From Micromonospora chalcea (lineage in GTDB: Bacteria > Actinomycetota > Actinomycetes > Mycobacteriales > Micromonosporaceae), in NCBI RefSeq assembly GCF_002926165.1, contig NZ_MAGP01000002.1:62001-126000 (forward strand): a DNA stretch of 64,000 nt, read 5' to 3'. A model generated the notes under the pieces. It had not been told where the DNA came from. It searched no databases and saw nothing but the letters and a program-made list of their open reading frames with translations. Both the position numbers and the translations under genes were made by a program. Below, in pieces: positions 52,679 to 61,381 of this stretch (within the stretch, counting starts at the first letter, position 1; every line of letters starts with the position of its first letter).

Positions 52679-53923
52679 TCACGCGGGCTGGGTGCGCAGG
52701 TAGCGGCCGAAGTGCGGGACGGTGAACGCCACGGTCCCCCGCTCGCCGGAGTAGATCAGCCCCTTCTTGATCAGCGCGTCGCGGGCCGGGGAGAGGCTGG
52801 CCGGCTTGCGGCCGAGCGCGCGGGCGATCTCGGCGGTCGGCACCGCGGCGTCCATGTCGTCGCGGCTGCCCTCCTCGCCGTCCACCAGCGCCAGCGTCGC
52901 CATGGCGCGCATGTACTCGCGTTCGGCCGGGGTGGCCCGCTCGAACCGGGAGCCGAAGAACCCCACCGCCAGTTCCGCCTCCGCCTCGGGCGCGGCGACC
53001 CGGACGTCCGCCGCGGTGATCGGCGAGCGGGGCGCGTGGTCCCAGGTGGCCTTGCCGTACGCCTGGACGAAGTAGGGGTAGCCGCCGGACTTCTCGTAGA
53101 GCAGGTCGAGGGCCTTCTGCTCGTACTCGACCTCCTCCCGCTCGGCCGGCGCGCAGAGCGCCTGGTCGGCGGCGATCCGGTCGAGCCGGTCGATGCGCTG
53201 GTAGCGGTAGAGCCGCTCGGAGTAGGACTTGGCGGCGCTGAGCACGGCGGGCAGGTGCGGCAGGCCCGCGCCCACCACGATCAGCGGCGCGCCGAGCTGG
53301 GACAGCTCGTGGCAGGCGGCGCAGAGCGCGGAGACGTCCTCGGCGCCGACGTCCTGCATCTCGTCGATGAAGATCGCGATGCCGGTGCCGACGTCGGTGG
53401 CGACCGTCGCCGCGTCGCTGAGCAGTTCGACCAGGTCGATCTCGATGTCGCCGGAGTCGGCGCGTCCGCTGCTCGCGGGCACGTCGATGCCGGGCTGCCA
53501 GCGGTCGCGCAGCTTGGGCGCCGCGCCGCCGCGCCCGGTGGGGGCGGAGCGTTGCGCGAACGCCTTGAGTACGCCGAGGAAGGCGTCGATCCGGTCCGGG
53601 GCGCGGTGCCGGGGCGCGAGTTCGCGGACCGCCATGTGCAGCGCGGCGGCGATCGGGCGGCGCAGCGACTGGTCCGGCCGCGCCTCGATCTTGCCGGTGC
53701 CCCAGAGGTGGTTGATCGCCTCGGACCGCAGCGTGTTGAGCAGGACGGTCTTGCCGACGCCGCGCAGCCCGGTGAGCATCAGGCTGCGTTCGGGTCGGCC
53801 GCGCGCGATGCGTTCCAGCACCACGTCGAACACGTCCAGTTCCCGCCCCCGCCCGGCGAGTTCGGGCGGGCGCTGGCCGGCGCCCGGCGCGTACGGGTTG
53901 CGGACCGGATCCACGAATCGCAC
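52679..53923 (-). CDS. AAA ATPase, Orc1/Cdc6-like
   Basis: A 414-residue ATPase. ELAGRGRELDVFDVVLERI opens the AAA module, Walker A is GLRGVGKTVLL near residue 53, Walker B is IFIDEMQD near residue 187 and GAGLPHLP is the sensor-1 region. A winged helix follows (EIARALGRKPASLSPARDALIKKGLI). The fold resembles archaeal Orc1/Cdc6 and STAND-like ATPases found singly in many actinobacteria; no defined function. GTG start. The upstream region contains two copies of the TCTAGC-N6-GCTAGA dyad, so a dedicated regulator or autoregulation is likely. Confidence 0.82.
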   Translation of the reverse strand: MRFVDPVRNPYAPGAGQRPPELAGRGRELDVFDVVLERIARGRPERSLMLTGLRGVGKTVLLNTLRSEAINHLWGTGKIEARPDQSLRRPIAAALHMAVRELAPRHRAPDRIDAFLGVLKAFAQRSAPTGRGGAAPKLRDRWQPGIDVPASSGRADSGDIEIDLVELLSDAATVATDVGTGIAIFIDEMQDVGAEDVSALCAACHELSQLGAPLIVVGAGLPHLPAVLSAAKSYSERLYRYQRIDRLDRIAADQALCAPAEREEVEYEQKALDLLYEKSGGYPYFVQAYGKATWDHAPRSPITAADVRVAAPEAEAELAVGFFGSRFERATPAEREYMRAMATLALVDGEEGSRDDMDAAVPTAEIARALGRKPASLSPARDALIKKGLIYSGERGTVAFTVPHFGRYLRTQPA

Positions 53924-53935
53924 AGTATCGGCTTC

Positions 53936-53953
53936 TCTAGCGGCCAGGCTAGA
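53936..53953. promoter_or_regulatory. Dyad TCTAGC-N6-GCTAGA, copy 1
   Basis: It lies 13 bases upstream of the ATPase start codon. The arms and the 6-base spacing are identical to copy 2, whose centre is 69 bases away. CTAG-containing sequences are rare in such genomes, so repetition here is unlikely to be chance. Confidence 0.55.
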
Positions 53954-53991
53954 CGTGCGTAGATGCAGCTACCGCGTGTCGGTCTCGACAT

Positions 53992-54035
53992 AAAACTAGG
54001 GCTGTCTAGCGTGAAAGCTAGACAGCCCTAGTTTT
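53992..54035 (-). terminator. 19-bp hairpin containing dyad copy 2
   Basis: Perfect 19-base arms (53992-54010 and 54017-54035) around a 6-base loop. On the minus strand it is followed by TTTTA and would end the transcript of the LppU-like gene 33 bases beyond its stop. The inner part, 54005-54022, is again TCTAGC-N6-GCTAGA, so the same element may also be bound as an operator of the ATPase gene. Confidence 0.65.
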
Positions 54036-54067
54036 GGTTACCGACGAGCCGGGGCGTCAGTGGCGCG

Positions 54068-54826
54068 TCAGCGGCGCTTCAGGCAGAGCACGAAGTCGAG
54101 CGTGTCCAGCTCACTGTCGAAGAAGTACCAGTCGGTGTACCCGTCGACCTTCCCGCACTTCGCCTCCGCGTCCTTCTTGCCGCTCGTCGCGCCGTCGATG
54201 CGCCGCAGCACCTCGTACGTCTTCGGGGCGCAGTCGGCGATCACCAGCTTCGGCTGACCGCCGCCACCCTCGTTGGCGACGCACTGGCCCGCCTTCACGA
54301 AACGCGGATCGGTCGAGGAGGCCGGCGCGGGCGCGGTCGGCGTGGCCTCCGCCGGATCGCTCGGCGCCGCCTCGGTCGGATCAGCGGCCGGCGCGGTGGC
54401 CGCCGTCGTCCCGGCGGTCGGGCTCTCCTCGTCCCGGCCGAGCATCCAGTACGCCCCGGCGCCGCCGAGCAGCAGCACCGCCAGCACGACCACCACCACC
54501 AGCGGGCCCTTGCCGCGCTTCGGCGGCGTCGGCTCGGCGTACTGCGGCTCCCCGCCGCCGTACTGCGGCCCGGCGTAGGGGTCGGCCGGGTGACCCTGCC
54601 GCGGTGGGCCGGGGGACCACGCCGGCGCCGGCTCGTAGCGCTGCGTCGGCGGGCCGTACTGATCGGCCGGCGGGCCGTACGGTTGCGCGCCCGGCGGGCC
54701 GTACTGCGGGTCGTGACGCGGATCGGGCTGCGCGGCGTAGCGGGGATCGGGCTGCGGGGCGTAGCCGTCGTCGGGCCGTCCCCAGGGGTCGGGGGAGCCG
54801 CCGCCCGGTGGACCGAAGTTCGACAT
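54068..54826 (-). CDS. LppU-like protein: Pro/Gly/Tyr-rich N-terminus, one membrane helix, cysteine-containing extracellular domain
   Basis: A 252-residue protein. The first 110 residues are repeats of the type PxPDPRYAAQPDPRHDPQYGPPGAQPYGPPAD (in part). A helix (LVVVVVLAVLLLGGAGAYWML) crosses the membrane, an Ala/Thr/Pro linker follows, and the last 80 residues form a small domain with four cysteines (GQCVANEGGG, IADCAPKTYEVL, AKCGKVDGYTDWY, FVLCLKRR), which resembles actinobacterial LppU. The ATG start has AGGAGG at optimal spacing. Function unknown, presumably envelope-related. Confidence 0.8.
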   Translation of the reverse strand: MSNFGPPGGGSPDPWGRPDDGYAPQPDPRYAAQPDPRHDPQYGPPGAQPYGPPADQYGPPTQRYEPAPAWSPGPPRQGHPADPYAGPQYGGGEPQYAEPTPPKRGKGPLVVVVVLAVLLLGGAGAYWMLGRDEESPTAGTTAATAPAADPTEAAPSDPAEATPTAPAPASSTDPRFVKAGQCVANEGGGGQPKLVIADCAPKTYEVLRRIDGATSGKKDAEAKCGKVDGYTDWYFFDSELDTLDFVLCLKRR

Positions 54827-54911
54827 GAACGCCTCCTGCGTACGCCAGTGCTGAGAGGCCGGCCACCAACTGGGGACGCCGACGCCGTGGTCACCGTAGC
54901 GTGGACCCTCG

Positions 54912-55919
54912 ATGAGCTCACGCCCCACGAGTGCGACGAACGCTGTCGATTCCGCGACGCCGCCGACACGTACCGCCCTGATCTGGACCGCACTCGTGCT
55001 GGTCTACCTGCTCTGGGGCTCGACGTACCTGGGCATCCGGGTCGCCGTCGAGTCCCTGCCGCCGCTCATCTCCGCAGCGATGCGGTTCGCCGGCGCGGCC
55101 GTGGTGCTCGCCGTGGTGCTGCGCCTGCGGCGCGGCCCCGGCGCGCTGCGGGTGCCCGCGCGCCGCGTCGGCTCCGCCGCGCTGATCGGCGTGCTGCTGC
55201 TCGCCGGCGGAAACGGACTGGTGGTGCTCGCCGAGTCGGGTCCGGCCGGCACCGCGGTTCCCTCGGGCGTGGCCGCGCTGCTGGTGGCCACCGTGCCGCT
55301 GCTGGTGGTGGTGCTGCGGACCGTGGGCGGGGACCGGCCCCGGCCGTGGACGTTCCTCGGGGTGGCGCTCGGGTTCGCCGGCCTCGTCGTGCTGGTGCTG
55401 CCCCGCGACGGCGTGGACGGCGTGCCGGTGGCCGGCGCGCTCACAGTGGTCGCGGCCGCCACCAGCTGGTCGGTCGGCTCGTACCTGTCCGGGCGGATCC
55501 GGATGCCCGCCGACCCGTTCGTGGCCACCGTCTACGAGATGCTGGCCGGCGCGGCGGTGCTCGCGCTCGTCGGCGTCGCCCGCGGCGAGCTGCGCGGCTT
55601 CAGCTTCGCCGAGGTGACCGGGCGGTCCTGGGCGGCGCTGGCGTACCTGATGGTGGCCGGTTCGCTCGTCGCCTTCACCGCGTACGTCTGGCTGCTCGCG
55701 CACGCGCCGATCTCCCTGGTCTCCACGTACGCGTACGTGAACCCGGTGGTCGCGGTGGCGCTCGGCGCGTTGTTCGTCGCCGAACCGATCACCTCGCAGG
55801 TGCTGCTGGGCGGTGCGATCATCGTGGTCGGCGTGGCGGTGGTGGTGAGCACCGAGCGACCCCGCCGGTCCCCGCCACCAGCCGTTGACGGGGCAGCCGG
55901 GGAACCCGCCGGGCGGTAG
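54912..55919 (+). CDS. EamA-type (DMT superfamily) exporter
   Basis: A 335-residue transporter with ten hydrophobic helices in two EamA repeats: LIWTALVLVYLLWGSTYLGIRVA opens the first, and GALTVVAAATSWSVGSYLSGR opens the second. SLVSTYAYVNPVVAVALGALFVAEPI is the typical end of the family. Such proteins export amino acids or metabolites; the substrate is unknown. It is divergent from the LppU-like gene with 85 bases between and is followed after 10 bases by the prepilin peptidase gene. Confidence 0.9.
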   Translation: MSSRPTSATNAVDSATPPTRTALIWTALVLVYLLWGSTYLGIRVAVESLPPLISAAMRFAGAAVVLAVVLRLRRGPGALRVPARRVGSAALIGVLLLAGGNGLVVLAESGPAGTAVPSGVAALLVATVPLLVVVLRTVGGDRPRPWTFLGVALGFAGLVVLVLPRDGVDGVPVAGALTVVAAATSWSVGSYLSGRIRMPADPFVATVYEMLAGAAVLALVGVARGELRGFSFAEVTGRSWAALAYLMVAGSLVAFTAYVWLLAHAPISLVSTYAYVNPVVAVALGALFVAEPITSQVLLGGAIIVVGVAVVVSTERPRRSPPPAVDGAAGEPAGR

Positions 55920-55929
55920 CGTCCCGCCC

Positions 55930-56559
55930 GTGTCGGCGCTGCTGGTGACAGGGGCCGCGCTGCTGGGCGCGTCGGCCGGGTGGGTGGCCGTACCGGTCGG
56001 CCGGTCGTTCGTCACAGTTCCCGCCGGCGACGCTCCGCGCCGGGGCGCGTTCGCGCTGGCCGGCGCCGTGGCGTTCGGCGGGCTCGCCGCCACCCGGGCC
56101 GCCGACCCGGCGCTGCCCGCGCTGCTGCTGGTCGCCGCCGTCGGGCTGGCGCTCGCGGTCACCGACGTGACAGCGCTGCGGCTGCCCGACCCGCTCGTCG
56201 GCATGGTCGCGCTCGGCGGCGGGCTCGGCCTCACCGCTGCCACGGCGGCGACCGGCGAACCGCGCCGCCTGGCCGTCGCGGTGGCCGGGGCCGCGCTCTC
56301 CTTCCTCGGGTACGCGCTGCTGGCGCTGCTGCCCCGGGCCCGGCTCGGCTTCGGCGACGTGAAGCTCGCCGCCGCGCTCGGGTTGCCGCTGGGCTGGCTC
56401 GGCTGGCCGGCGCTGCGCCTCGGGCTGCTCCTGCCGCACGTGCTCGCCGGAGTCGCCGTGCTCGTCCTGCTCGCCGCCGGCCGGGTACGCCGGGACACGC
56501 CGGTGCCGTTCGGCCCGGCGCTGCTCGGCGGCGCGTGGCTCGCCGCCGTCCTCACCTGA
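55930..56559 (+). CDS. A24-family prepilin peptidase-like protein
   Basis: A 209-residue membrane protein of the type IV prepilin peptidase fold. The second catalytic motif FGDVKLAAALG is intact, and the first aspartate is the one in AVTDVTALRLPDPLVG. Six or so hydrophobic helices are seen and no N-terminal methylase domain, as in the short actinobacterial/archaeal version. I chose the GTG of VSALLVTGAALLG; a longer start overlaps the exporter gene. No pilin or tad genes lie nearby. Confidence 0.85.
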   Translation: MSALLVTGAALLGASAGWVAVPVGRSFVTVPAGDAPRRGAFALAGAVAFGGLAATRAADPALPALLLVAAVGLALAVTDVTALRLPDPLVGMVALGGGLGLTAATAATGEPRRLAVAVAGAALSFLGYALLALLPRARLGFGDVKLAAALGLPLGWLGWPALRLGLLLPHVLAGVAVLVLLAAGRVRRDTPVPFGPALLGGAWLAAVLT

Positions 56560-56570
56560 GGCGTGCCTGG

Positions 56571-59500
56571 TCAGATCAGCCGGAGCTGGTGGTCCTTCGG
56601 GCGGCGGGGCTCGGTCGCGTCCAGCCGCTCGAACAACGCCGGGTCGATCACGTCGAGGAACGGCGACGGGCGGGTGTCGCGTTCCGCGCCGTGCCGGGCA
56701 CGGCGGCCCGCGTGGCTGACGTAGAGCCGGTCCTGCGCCCGGGTCAGCCCGACGAAGAACAGCCGCCGCTCCTCGGCCACCGTGTCGTCGTCCGGCTCGC
56801 TTCCGGGCCAGCGCAGCGGCAGCAGCCCGTCCTCGGCCCCCACCAGGAACACCACCGGGAACTCCAGGCCCTTCGCGGCGTGCAGCGTCAGCAGCGTGAC
56901 CGCCTCGGCGCGCGGGTCCAGCGCGTCCACCTCCGCGCCGGTGGCGAGCTGGTTGAGGAACAGTTCCAGGTCGTCGTCGCAGCGCCGGGCCAGCGGGGTG
57001 AGCAGGTCCACCGCCGTGCGGACGTCCTCGGGGCGTACCGCGCCGGAGCCGTCGAGCGTCGGCACCGCGAAGCGCTCGGCCAGGATCTGCCCGGCCTGGC
57101 GTACCCGGGCGGCGAGCGAACCGTCCAGACCGGCGTGGCGCAGCTCGCGGGCGATGGCCGGCACGCCGGGACGGTCCCGCAGCCGGTCGTGCGAGCGCTT
57201 CTGCACCGGGATGTTCGCCCGGGCCAGCGCGTCCACGATCGGCGCGGCCTGCGCGTCCGTGCGGTACAGCACCGCGATGTCGGAGAAGGACAGCGACGTG
57301 GTCCGCCCGTCGATCCGCCCCGAGTCCAGCGAGCGGTGGGACAGGCCACCGACCAACTCGTCCACGGTACGGACCACGAAGTCGGCCTCGTCGTACGGCG
57401 AAGCCGCCGCGTACCGGCCGACCAGCGGCGCCTCCGGGTCGAGCCGGGCCGGGTCAAGCCGACGGCCCCGCACCAGCGACGACGGCGCGATGGCCTGCAC
57501 CGCGGCGGCCAGGATCGGCGCCGAGGAGCGGTAGTTGCGGTTCAGCCGGACCAGCCGCGCGTCGGTGAAGTCCTGCGAGAAGCGCAGGAAGTAGCCCACG
57601 TCCGCGCCCCGGAACGAGTAGATCGCCTGGTCCGGGTCACCGATCGCGCACAGGTTCCCGTCCGGCGGGCTGAGCAGCCGCAGCAGGTCGTACTGCACCG
57701 CGTCGACGTCCTGGTACTCGTCGACGAAGATCCACTTCCACCGCTCGCGGTACTCGCGGACCAGCTTCCGGTCCCCCTTGAGCAGCGACACCGGCAGCGT
57801 CAGCAGCGCGTCCAGGTCGACCAGGTCCCGCTTGCGCAGCAACGCCGCGTACCGCTCGTCGTCGTCACCGGCCTCCGCGCGCGCCGCCGCCCGGTCCGCG
57901 TCGTCGGCGATCCGGAAGTCCGCCGGCAGCCCCGCCGCCGCCGCGTTCTCCCGCAGCACGGTCAGGCCCAGCGAGTGGAACGTGCCCACAGTGACGTCCT
58001 CGGCGACCGGGCCGAGCAGCCCGTCCAGCCGGTGCCGCAGCTCCTCGGCCGCCCGCCGGGTGAACGTGATCGCCAGGCACTGATCGGGGAAGACGTTCAA
58101 CTCAGCGCACAGGTACGCGATCCGGTGGGTGAGCGTGCGGGTCTTCCCGGTGCCCGGACCGGCCACGATCAGCAGCGGACCACCGGGCGCGGACGCGGCC
58201 ACCCGCTGCATCGCGTCCAGCCGGTCCAGCAGGCCGGTGCCGACCTCCTCCATCCCGGCGAGCATCGGCTCGAACGGCTCGTGCGGGGACGGCGGCGTCG
58301 CGATCGGAGGCGCGGGCGGCGGCGTCCGCTTCGGCTCCGGCCGGACCGCCGCCGGGCGCTTGGCCTTCGGTTTCGGCGCCGGCTCCGCGGGCCGCCGCTG
58401 CGCGGGCACCGGTACGTCGAACAGCGTCTCCTGCCCCGCCCCGGCACCCGGGCCGCCCAGTTCCGCCGGGTCGAACAGCGTGATCACGCCGTACTCCCCG
58501 TCGTAGCCCGGCACCCGGCGCACGTCGCCGCGGCGCAGCCGGCTGATGCCCTCCGCGAGCAGCTCGCCGCCGACCCGGCCGATCTCCTCCACCGGGGTAC
58601 GGGTCAGGATCTCCAGCTCCGGGCCGAGCGCGGCGACCAGCTCGTTGAGCTTGCCCTCGACCTTCTTCGACCGCGCGCCGACCCGGTTCAGCTCGCCCAG
58701 GATCTCGGCCAGCGGCACCAGGTGGGTCACCTCGCGCGCGTGCGCCGGACGGTGCCCCTCCGGCCGGTCCGCCAGCTCCTCCACCCGGCTGAGTACGCCC
58801 ACGGTGAGCGGCTTGCCGCACTCCGGGCAGCGTCCGCCCGCCTCACGGGTCCGCTGCGGCGGCCAGTTCACCCCGCACAGCCGGTGCCCGTCGGCGTGGT
58901 ACTTGCCCTCCTCCGGGAAGAACTCGACAGTTCCGGCGAGCCCGTCCCCGGTGCGCAGCGCCTCGCGGATCGCGAAGTAGTCACGGGCGGCGGTGAGGAC
59001 CGTGGCCTCCCGGGCCAGAGCCGGCGGCGAGTGCGCGTCCGAGTTGGACACCAGCTGATAGCGGTCCAGGCTGCCGACCCGCCAGTTCATCTCCGGGTCG
59101 GACGACAGGCCGGTCTCCACCGCGAAGATGTGCTCGGCCAGATCCGCGTAGCAGTCGGCGATCGCGTCGAAGCCCGACTTCGAGCCGAGCGCGGAGAACC
59201 ACGGCGTCCAGATGTGTGCCGGCACCAGATAGCCGTCCGGACTCGCCTCCAGCGTGATCTCCAGCAGGTCGCGGGAGTCCAGCCCGAGGATCGGCCGCCC
59301 GTCCGAGCCGAGGTTGCCGATCCGGCCCAGCGCCGTGTTGAACCGGGCCACCGCGTCCAGGTCCGGCAGGTAGATCAGGTGGTGCACCTTCCGGGTGCGG
59401 TCGTCGCGCTTGTAGATCGTGGAGATCTCCACGCTCAGCATGAACCGGACCGGGTCCGCCTCCGCCTCACTGGCGAGCCGGGGCGGCAGCCGCCGGGCGA

Positions 59501-59771
59501 CGTCCCGCTCCGCCTCGGGCGCGAGGCGGTACAGGCCCGGCTCGGCCGGGTGCAGCGTCTCGCGCAGGTGGTCGTACCAGGCGGGATGGGTGAAGTCGCC
59601 GGTGCCGAGCACGCCGATGCCCTTGCGCCGGGCCCACCAGGCCAGGTTCGGCAGGGTCAGGTCGCGGCTGCACGCACGGGAGTACTTCGAGTGGATGTGC
59701 AGGTCCGCCACGTACGGCGGGAGGCCACCGGAGGGTGCGGCGCTGAACGGAGGCACGCCGCATCCTGTCAC
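56571..59771 (-). CDS. EndoQ-like PHP endonuclease fused to UvrD/PcrA-type helicase
   Basis: A 1066-residue two-part DNA repair protein. Residues about 18-430 match the EndoQ/TIGR00375 family: PHP metal motifs DLHIHSKYSRACSRD and GTGDFTHP, the later SNSDAHSPP, a four-cysteine zinc module (LCGVNW ... GRCPECGKPLT) and the helical end. EndoQ enzymes nick DNA 5' of deaminated bases. After a Pro/Lys-rich linker (470-510) comes a superfamily 1A helicase: AGPGTGKTRTLTHRIAYL near 540, FTRRAAEEL, VDEYQDVDAVQ, GDPDQAIYSFRGA, LNRNYRSS, LTLHAAKGLEF and VGLTRAQDRLY. All helicase motifs are intact. GTG start. A fused nick-and-unwind function is inferred. Confidence 0.9.
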   Translation of the reverse strand: MTGCGVPPFSAAPSGGLPPYVADLHIHSKYSRACSRDLTLPNLAWWARRKGIGVLGTGDFTHPAWYDHLRETLHPAEPGLYRLAPEAERDVARRLPPRLASEAEADPVRFMLSVEISTIYKRDDRTRKVHHLIYLPDLDAVARFNTALGRIGNLGSDGRPILGLDSRDLLEITLEASPDGYLVPAHIWTPWFSALGSKSGFDAIADCYADLAEHIFAVETGLSSDPEMNWRVGSLDRYQLVSNSDAHSPPALAREATVLTAARDYFAIREALRTGDGLAGTVEFFPEEGKYHADGHRLCGVNWPPQRTREAGGRCPECGKPLTVGVLSRVEELADRPEGHRPAHAREVTHLVPLAEILGELNRVGARSKKVEGKLNELVAALGPELEILTRTPVEEIGRVGGELLAEGISRLRRGDVRRVPGYDGEYGVITLFDPAELGGPGAGAGQETLFDVPVPAQRRPAEPAPKPKAKRPAAVRPEPKRTPPPAPPIATPPSPHEPFEPMLAGMEEVGTGLLDRLDAMQRVAASAPGGPLLIVAGPGTGKTRTLTHRIAYLCAELNVFPDQCLAITFTRRAAEELRHRLDGLLGPVAEDVTVGTFHSLGLTVLRENAAAAGLPADFRIADDADRAAARAEAGDDDERYAALLRKRDLVDLDALLTLPVSLLKGDRKLVREYRERWKWIFVDEYQDVDAVQYDLLRLLSPPDGNLCAIGDPDQAIYSFRGADVGYFLRFSQDFTDARLVRLNRNYRSSAPILAAAVQAIAPSSLVRGRRLDPARLDPEAPLVGRYAAASPYDEADFVVRTVDELVGGLSHRSLDSGRIDGRTTSLSFSDIAVLYRTDAQAAPIVDALARANIPVQKRSHDRLRDRPGVPAIARELRHAGLDGSLAARVRQAGQILAERFAVPTLDGSGAVRPEDVRTAVDLLTPLARRCDDDLELFLNQLATGAEVDALDPRAEAVTLLTLHAAKGLEFPVVFLVGAEDGLLPLRWPGSEPDDDTVAEERRLFFVGLTRAQDRLYVSHAGRRARHGAERDTRPSPFLDVIDPALFERLDATEPRRPKDHQLRLI

Positions 59772-59850
59772 GTCCGGTCCCCCGCCCGCCCGCCGCCACG
59801 CGAACGGGTGACCTGAGCAATGCGGTGCTGGACTCGGCGGCGGGTGCGCG

Positions 59851-61122
59851 CTATGGGGCGCGCAGCTCCACGAGCGTCACCTGGGGAGGCGCGCCCACCC
59901 GCACCGGCGGACCCCAGAAACCGGCGCCGTTCGTGACGTAGACCTTCGTGCCGTCGATCTCGCCGAGACCGGAGACCACCGGCTGTTCGAGCTTCACCGC
60001 CAGGTTGAACGGCACCATCTGGCCGCCGTGCGTGTGCCCGGAGAGCTCGAGGTCGACGCCGAACTTCGCCGCCTCCTGCGCGGCCACCGGCTGGTGCGCC
60101 AGCAGCACGACCGGCCGACTCGGGTCACGGTCGCCGAGCGCGGCGGCGTAGTCGGCGGGTGCGGCCACCCCGGTGCCGGCGGCGCTCACGTCGCCGGCCC
60201 CGGCCAGGTCCAGCACGCCGCCCCGGGCCTGGATCTCCTGCCGCTCGTTCTGCAGCACGCGCAGACCGAGCCGGTCCACTTCGCGGACCCACTCCTCCAC
60301 GCCGGAGTAGTACTCGTGGTTGCCGGTGACGAAGAAGCTGCCGTAGCGGGACCGCAGGTCACGCAGCGGTTCGGCGGCCTCCCCCAGCTCGGCCACCGTG
60401 CCGTCGACCAGGTCACCGACCACGGCGACCAGGTCGGCGTCCATCCGGTTGATCATCGCGACGATCCGCTCGGTGTGCGCTCGGCCGCGCAGCGGCCCGA
60501 GGTGGATGTCGGAGACGGTGGCGATGCGCAGCCCGTCCATGCTCCGGGGGAGCTTGGCCAGCGGGATCTGCACCCGGTCGAGCTGCGGCGGACCGATGGC
60601 GGTGCGGACGCCGTACCCGGTGACGCCGGCGGAGGTGAGCCCGGCGAAGATCGCCGCCCCGCGCGCGAGCAGCAGCCGCCGGGAGGGGTCGTGGTCCGGC
60701 GCGAGGGCGCCGGCCGGCGGCGCGCCGGCGCTGTCGACCGGCGGTGGCGTCGCACCCTCCGCCGTCGCCGCGCCCACGAGTGCGGGCTCGGGCTCCGGGC
60801 CGGTGGCGACCACCGAGCGGGCGCGGCGGCGCAGCACCAGCCGGGCCACTGCGGTCGGCACTTCGAGCACCAGCAGGATCACCAGCAGGTAGAACATGAG
60901 CGCGACCCAGAGGTAGCCGGGCCAGGCCAGCCAGTACCAGCCGTTGCGGGTGCCCGCCAGAGTCACCGGTACGAGCACCGCCAGCGCCGCGATCGCCACC
61001 CCGCCGACCCGGCGCCACCACCCCGGGCGCGTGGTGTCCCGGACCAGCCGCTTCCACAGGTAGAAGTGGATCAGGCCGATCACGAGCACGACGAAGCCCA
61101 GGAATGTCGCCATGGCCAGCAC
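59851..61122 (-). CDS. Membrane-anchored metallophosphoesterase (YkuE/YaeI-like)
   Basis: A 423-residue protein. Four hydrophobic segments in residues 1-110 and another near residue 155 precede a calcineurin-like phosphoesterase domain with the motifs TVSDIHLGPLRG, VVGDLVDG, VTGNHEYYSG, LLAHQPV and LSGHTHGGQ. Similar enzymes act on envelope phosphodiesters or on lipid intermediates; the substrate is not known. The GTG start has GAGGGGGG right before it; an ATG three codons later is possible. It follows moaD by 11 bases. Confidence 0.9.
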   Translation of the reverse strand: MLAMATFLGFVVLVIGLIHFYLWKRLVRDTTRPGWWRRVGGVAIAALAVLVPVTLAGTRNGWYWLAWPGYLWVALMFYLLVILLVLEVPTAVARLVLRRRARSVVATGPEPEPALVGAATAEGATPPPVDSAGAPPAGALAPDHDPSRRLLLARGAAIFAGLTSAGVTGYGVRTAIGPPQLDRVQIPLAKLPRSMDGLRIATVSDIHLGPLRGRAHTERIVAMINRMDADLVAVVGDLVDGTVAELGEAAEPLRDLRSRYGSFFVTGNHEYYSGVEEWVREVDRLGLRVLQNERQEIQARGGVLDLAGAGDVSAAGTGVAAPADYAAALGDRDPSRPVVLLAHQPVAAQEAAKFGVDLELSGHTHGGQMVPFNLAVKLEQPVVSGLGEIDGTKVYVTNGAGFWGPPVRVGAPPQVTLVELRAP

Positions 61123-61133
61123 GTGTGCCCCCC

Positions 61134-61379
61134 TCAGCCGCCCGCGAAGGGCGGCAGCACGTCCACCGTCACCCCGGCCGGCAACAGCGCCCGTCGATCA
61201 TGACAGGCCACGCCGTCGACCAGGAAACTCGCCGCCTTCAGCACCACCGCGAGGCGTTCGCCGTGGCGGGCGGCCAGATCATCGAGGAGTTCGTCCAGGG
61301 ACCGGCCGGCGGATGCGGTCTCCTCGGAGAGTCCGGCCGCCGCGCGGGCGCCGGCGAAGTAGCGGACGGTCAGCTCCAC
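61134..61379 (-). CDS. moaD: Molybdopterin synthase sulfur carrier subunit
   Basis: An 81-residue ubiquitin-like protein (VELTVRYFAGARAAAGLSEET ... VTVDVLPPFAGG) with the terminal GlyGly that carries the thiocarboxylate. The GTG start lies 2 bases after the moaA stop. It serves MoaE, whose gene is in the other moa block. Confidence 0.92.
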   Translation of the reverse strand: MELTVRYFAGARAAAGLSEETASAGRSLDELLDDLAARHGERLAVVLKAASFLVDGVACHDRRALLPAGVTVDVLPPFAGG

Positions 61380-61381
61380 CC

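Noticed and set aside
55980..59816. Long open frame on the plus strand opposite the EndoQ-UvrD gene
   Set aside because: It has no recognisable domain, is full of Arg/Pro/Gly/Val/His low-complexity sequence and exists because of GC-rich third positions of the real gene on the minus strand.
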